A DNA stretch of 64,000 bases from Gemmatimonadota bacterium (GTDB lineage: Bacteria > Latescibacterota > UBA2968 > GCA-2709665), in assembly GCA_028873695.1 (NCBI GenBank), contig JAPPNU010000012.1:97523-161522 (forward strand). Direction: 5' to 3'. This document shows, one piece after another, positions 62,357 through 64,000 of this stretch; within the stretch, counting starts at the first letter, position 1; each line of letters starts with the position of its first letter. Under the pieces are notes generated by a model, which was given only the letters and a program-made list of their open reading frames with translations, had not been told where the DNA came from and made no database searches. The translations under genes were made by a program, and so were the position numbers.

Positions 62357-63463
62357 CTATTGAGACGGTTTTCCCACGGACACCGCCAGGTCCTTGAACA
62401 GGTTCTGGTACTTGCCGTACCCGGCCGCCTTCAGCTCATTTGCGGGAATGAACCGCAGCGCGGCCGAATTGATGCAATAGCGCAGCCCGGTCGGCGCGGG
62501 CCCGTCGTTGAATACGTGGCCAAGATGGGAATCCCCGTATTTACTGCGCACTTCGGTTCGGGTCATGAACAGGCTGTTATCCACGTGCTCCTCCACGTGT
62601 TCCGGAACGAGCGGCTGCGTGAAACTCGGCCATCCGGTGCCCGACCGGTACTTGTGCGTTGAACTGAAGAGGGGCTCGCCCGACACGACGTCCACGTAGA
62701 TGCCCGGTTTCTTGTTGTCCCAATACTCGTTGCGGAACGGCCGCTCGGTACCGTCTTCCTGGGTCACGTTCCACTGCAGCGGCGTCAGTTTCCGGTGCAG
62801 TTCCGCATCGGGAGGTTTCATCCAGGTCTCGCTGGAGGGTTTGGCCGGTCTGTCCCGCCCCCAGATCTTCTCGATAAACCGGTCGCGGCCGGAGCCTTTC
62901 CGGTAGCGGTTGTAGTGGGCCGGCTTCTTCATGTAGTAATCCTGGTGGTATTCCTCGGCCGGATAAAAGGTCTCCGCGGGCCGGATGGGCGTGACGATAG
63001 GGGCGTTGAAGCGACCGGATTCCTCGAGAGTCTTTTTCGAAGCTTCCGCCAGCTGTTTCTGCTTCTCGTCGTGATAGAAAATGGCGGACGAGTATTGATG
63101 GCCCCGGTCATAGAACGACCCGCCGGCATCGGTGGGATCGAACTGCATCCAGTACACGTCGAGCAATTGCGGGTAGGTGACCACGGAGGGGTCGTACGTG
63201 ACCAGCACCGACTCGACGTGGCGGGTACCGCCCGAACTGACCTGGCCGTAGGTGGGATTCCGGATCTCACCGCCGGTATAGCCGGAGACCGCGGAAACAA
63301 CGCCCTCGAGCTTATCGAATGGCGCCTCGATGCACCAGAAGCAGCCGCCTGCAAACGTGGCCTGCTCCACGTTCTTCGTCTCGGAACGGCCGTCCCCGGG
63401 GCCCAGGGCCAGCGCGACAACGACAACGGCGGCGGTGAACAACAGCACAAGTGTGGTTTTCAT
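62357..63463 (-). CDS. msrAB: Secreted peptide methionine sulfoxide reductase MsrA-MsrB fusion
   Basis: This 368-aa protein has a signal peptide ([17 protein letters not shown]). The MsrA domain carries GCFWC (catalytic Cys41) and [15 protein letters not shown] [12 protein letters not shown]. The MsrB domain starts about 225 ([18 protein letters not shown]) and has [17 protein letters not shown] and the catalytic Cys330 in [12 protein letters not shown]. The CxxC zinc pairs of many MsrB proteins are absent. It reduces both methionine sulfoxide epimers in envelope proteins. GGAGGAA precedes ATG 63463. Confidence 0.95.
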   Translation of the reverse strand: MKTTLVLLFTAAVVVVALALGPGDGRSETKNVEQATFAGGCFWCIEAPFDKLEGVVSAVSGYTGGEIRNPTYGQVSSGGTRHVESVLVTYDPSVVTYPQLLDVYWMQFDPTDAGGSFYDRGHQYSSAIFYHDEKQKQLAEASKKTLEESGRFNAPIVTPIRPAETFYPAEEYHQDYYMKKPAHYNRYRKGSGRDRFIEKIWGRDRPAKPSSETWMKPPDAELHRKLTPLQWNVTQEDGTERPFRNEYWDNKKPGIYVDVVSGEPLFSSTHKYRSGTGWPSFTQPLVPEHVEEHVDNSLFMTRTEVRSKYGDSHLGHVFNDGPAPTGLRYCINSAALRFIPANELKAAGYGKYQNLFKDLAVSVGKPSQ

Positions 63464-64000
63464 CCGGATTCCTCCTCACGTTCACGGTAATCGCGCCGAA
63501 CACGTCGAAATAGATAGCCTATATGTATGGGACGCCGGCAGACGGCGTCCGGTTGCATGAAACAAAAGGGCCGATTGATAGAGTGCGCAAGAAACTGATA
63601 GGGAAATGGCATCATGAGGCCGTCCTGTTGTGGTTTGTAGATAGCGTCTTGAAAAATCGCCTGTTGACGGACAACTACTCCCTGGAATTACCTTCCGGAT
63701 GGTTAAAGGCTCTCTACTTCAAATTGACGTTTTTCTTCTTCGTGCTTTCTACATTTGTACCGCCCTTACCCGTACGTTGATAGCTCGTCCTCAGAGCGGC
63801 ATTAGACTTTCGAACGCGAGACCCTTCACGAGCACATCCAGAGCAGGGCGCGTTAATCCGTACAGCATCGAGTATTGGGTTGTTTCGGATGCTCGCAGGC
63901 CAAAGGACCCGGTGCATCCAGTGAGGGTATTCGCGCCATGCATAGGGCAGGCCCCGCGCCCAGCGGCGACTTTTGGTTCCTTTTGGTCGCTTCAAAAGTA
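63464..64000. other. Terminal stretch without a recognised gene
   Basis: An open frame of 85 codons at 63523-63780 has no recognisable domain or ribosome site and was not accepted. The last 200 bp are repeat R2. Confidence 0.5.
63800..64000. repeat. Dispersed repeat R2, copy 2 (runs to window edge)
   Basis: It matches 50361-50570 in the same orientation (see there). It is cut off by the window edge. Confidence 0.8.

Noticed and set aside
63523..63780. 85-codon open frame near the right end
   Set aside because: No ribosome site, signal, domain or conserved neighbour. One Phe-rich stretch could mimic a membrane helix, but the evidence is too thin.
1..64000. tRNA or rRNA genes
   Set aside because: I scanned for T-arm-like GTTCGA(A/T)(T/C)C with a matching acceptor stem and for rRNA-like blocks and found none. 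A covariance-model scan (tRNAscan-SE, Infernal) would be decisive.

Overview
The window is 64 kb of GC-rich (roughly 60% by eye) bacterial chromosome. It encodes a diderm (Gram-negative-type) bacterium: there are secreted TlpA-like, MsrAB and LolA-like proteins and three small outer-membrane-barrel-like proteins. The mix of amidohydrolases, an SSS symporter, a sulfatase, Gfo/Idh and enolase-superfamily enzymes, plus many short intergenic palindromic repeats, resembles uncultured FCB-type lineages such as Latescibacterota or Poribacteria. That placement is an impression, not a demonstrated assignment. No tRNA, rRNA, CRISPR array or transposase gene was recognised.

Layout. 1-8.8 kb: a minus-strand catabolic/uptake cluster (enolase-superfamily enzyme, isopropylmalate/tartrate-type dehydrogenase, M20D amidohydrolase with an in-frame UGA, M19 dipeptidase, MDR dehydrogenase, sodium:solute symporter plus a 52-aa partner, Gfo/Idh oxidoreductase cut by the window edge). 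9-12.8 kb: smc. 12.8-18.8 kb: a TlpA-like protein with novel internal repeats, then a GntR-ABC ATPase-ABC permease operon behind a perfect palindromic operator. 19.1-21.2 kb: a strong promoter with two hairpins, then modBC. 21.3-24.4 kb: hydroxyacyl-CoA dehydrogenase, SDR and an EpmA-like ligase. 25-27.3 kb: three paralogous barrels. 27.4-33.8 kb: pepA, MBL hydrolase, sulfatase, VanZ-like, pyrE, M20 peptidase. 34-38.5 kb: YbdK-type ligase, MscS-like channel, MgtE-N protein, MgtE. 39-41.7 kb: LolA-like protein and a TSUP transporter with a PF09608-type partner. 42.1-50 kb: ThDP enzyme, alanine/glycine symporter, Gfo/Idh, UPF0182. 50.8-52 kb: SDR, DUF2231. 52.5-61.4 kb: a beta-oxidation set (fadN-like, fadA-like, fadE-like, acyl-CoA ligase) followed by rlmB. 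61.5-63.5 kb: nicotinamidase-like hydrolase and a secreted MsrA-MsrB fusion.

The most notable observation is at 6112-6114. A UGA replaces exactly the metal-ligand Cys of the M20D motif (HG-C-GHN becomes HG-UGA-GHN). The rest of the 440-codon gene is intact, and a SECIS-like hairpin with G first in its loop starts shortly after the UGA. This is a strong candidate for a selenocysteine-containing AbgB-like amidohydrolase. Other points of interest are a short promoter-hairpin-terminator unit ahead of modBC, an ABC-2 permease fused to an LVIVD-like propeller, a 31-32-residue repeat in a TlpA-like protein, and several families of dispersed REPIN-like and other intergenic repeats.
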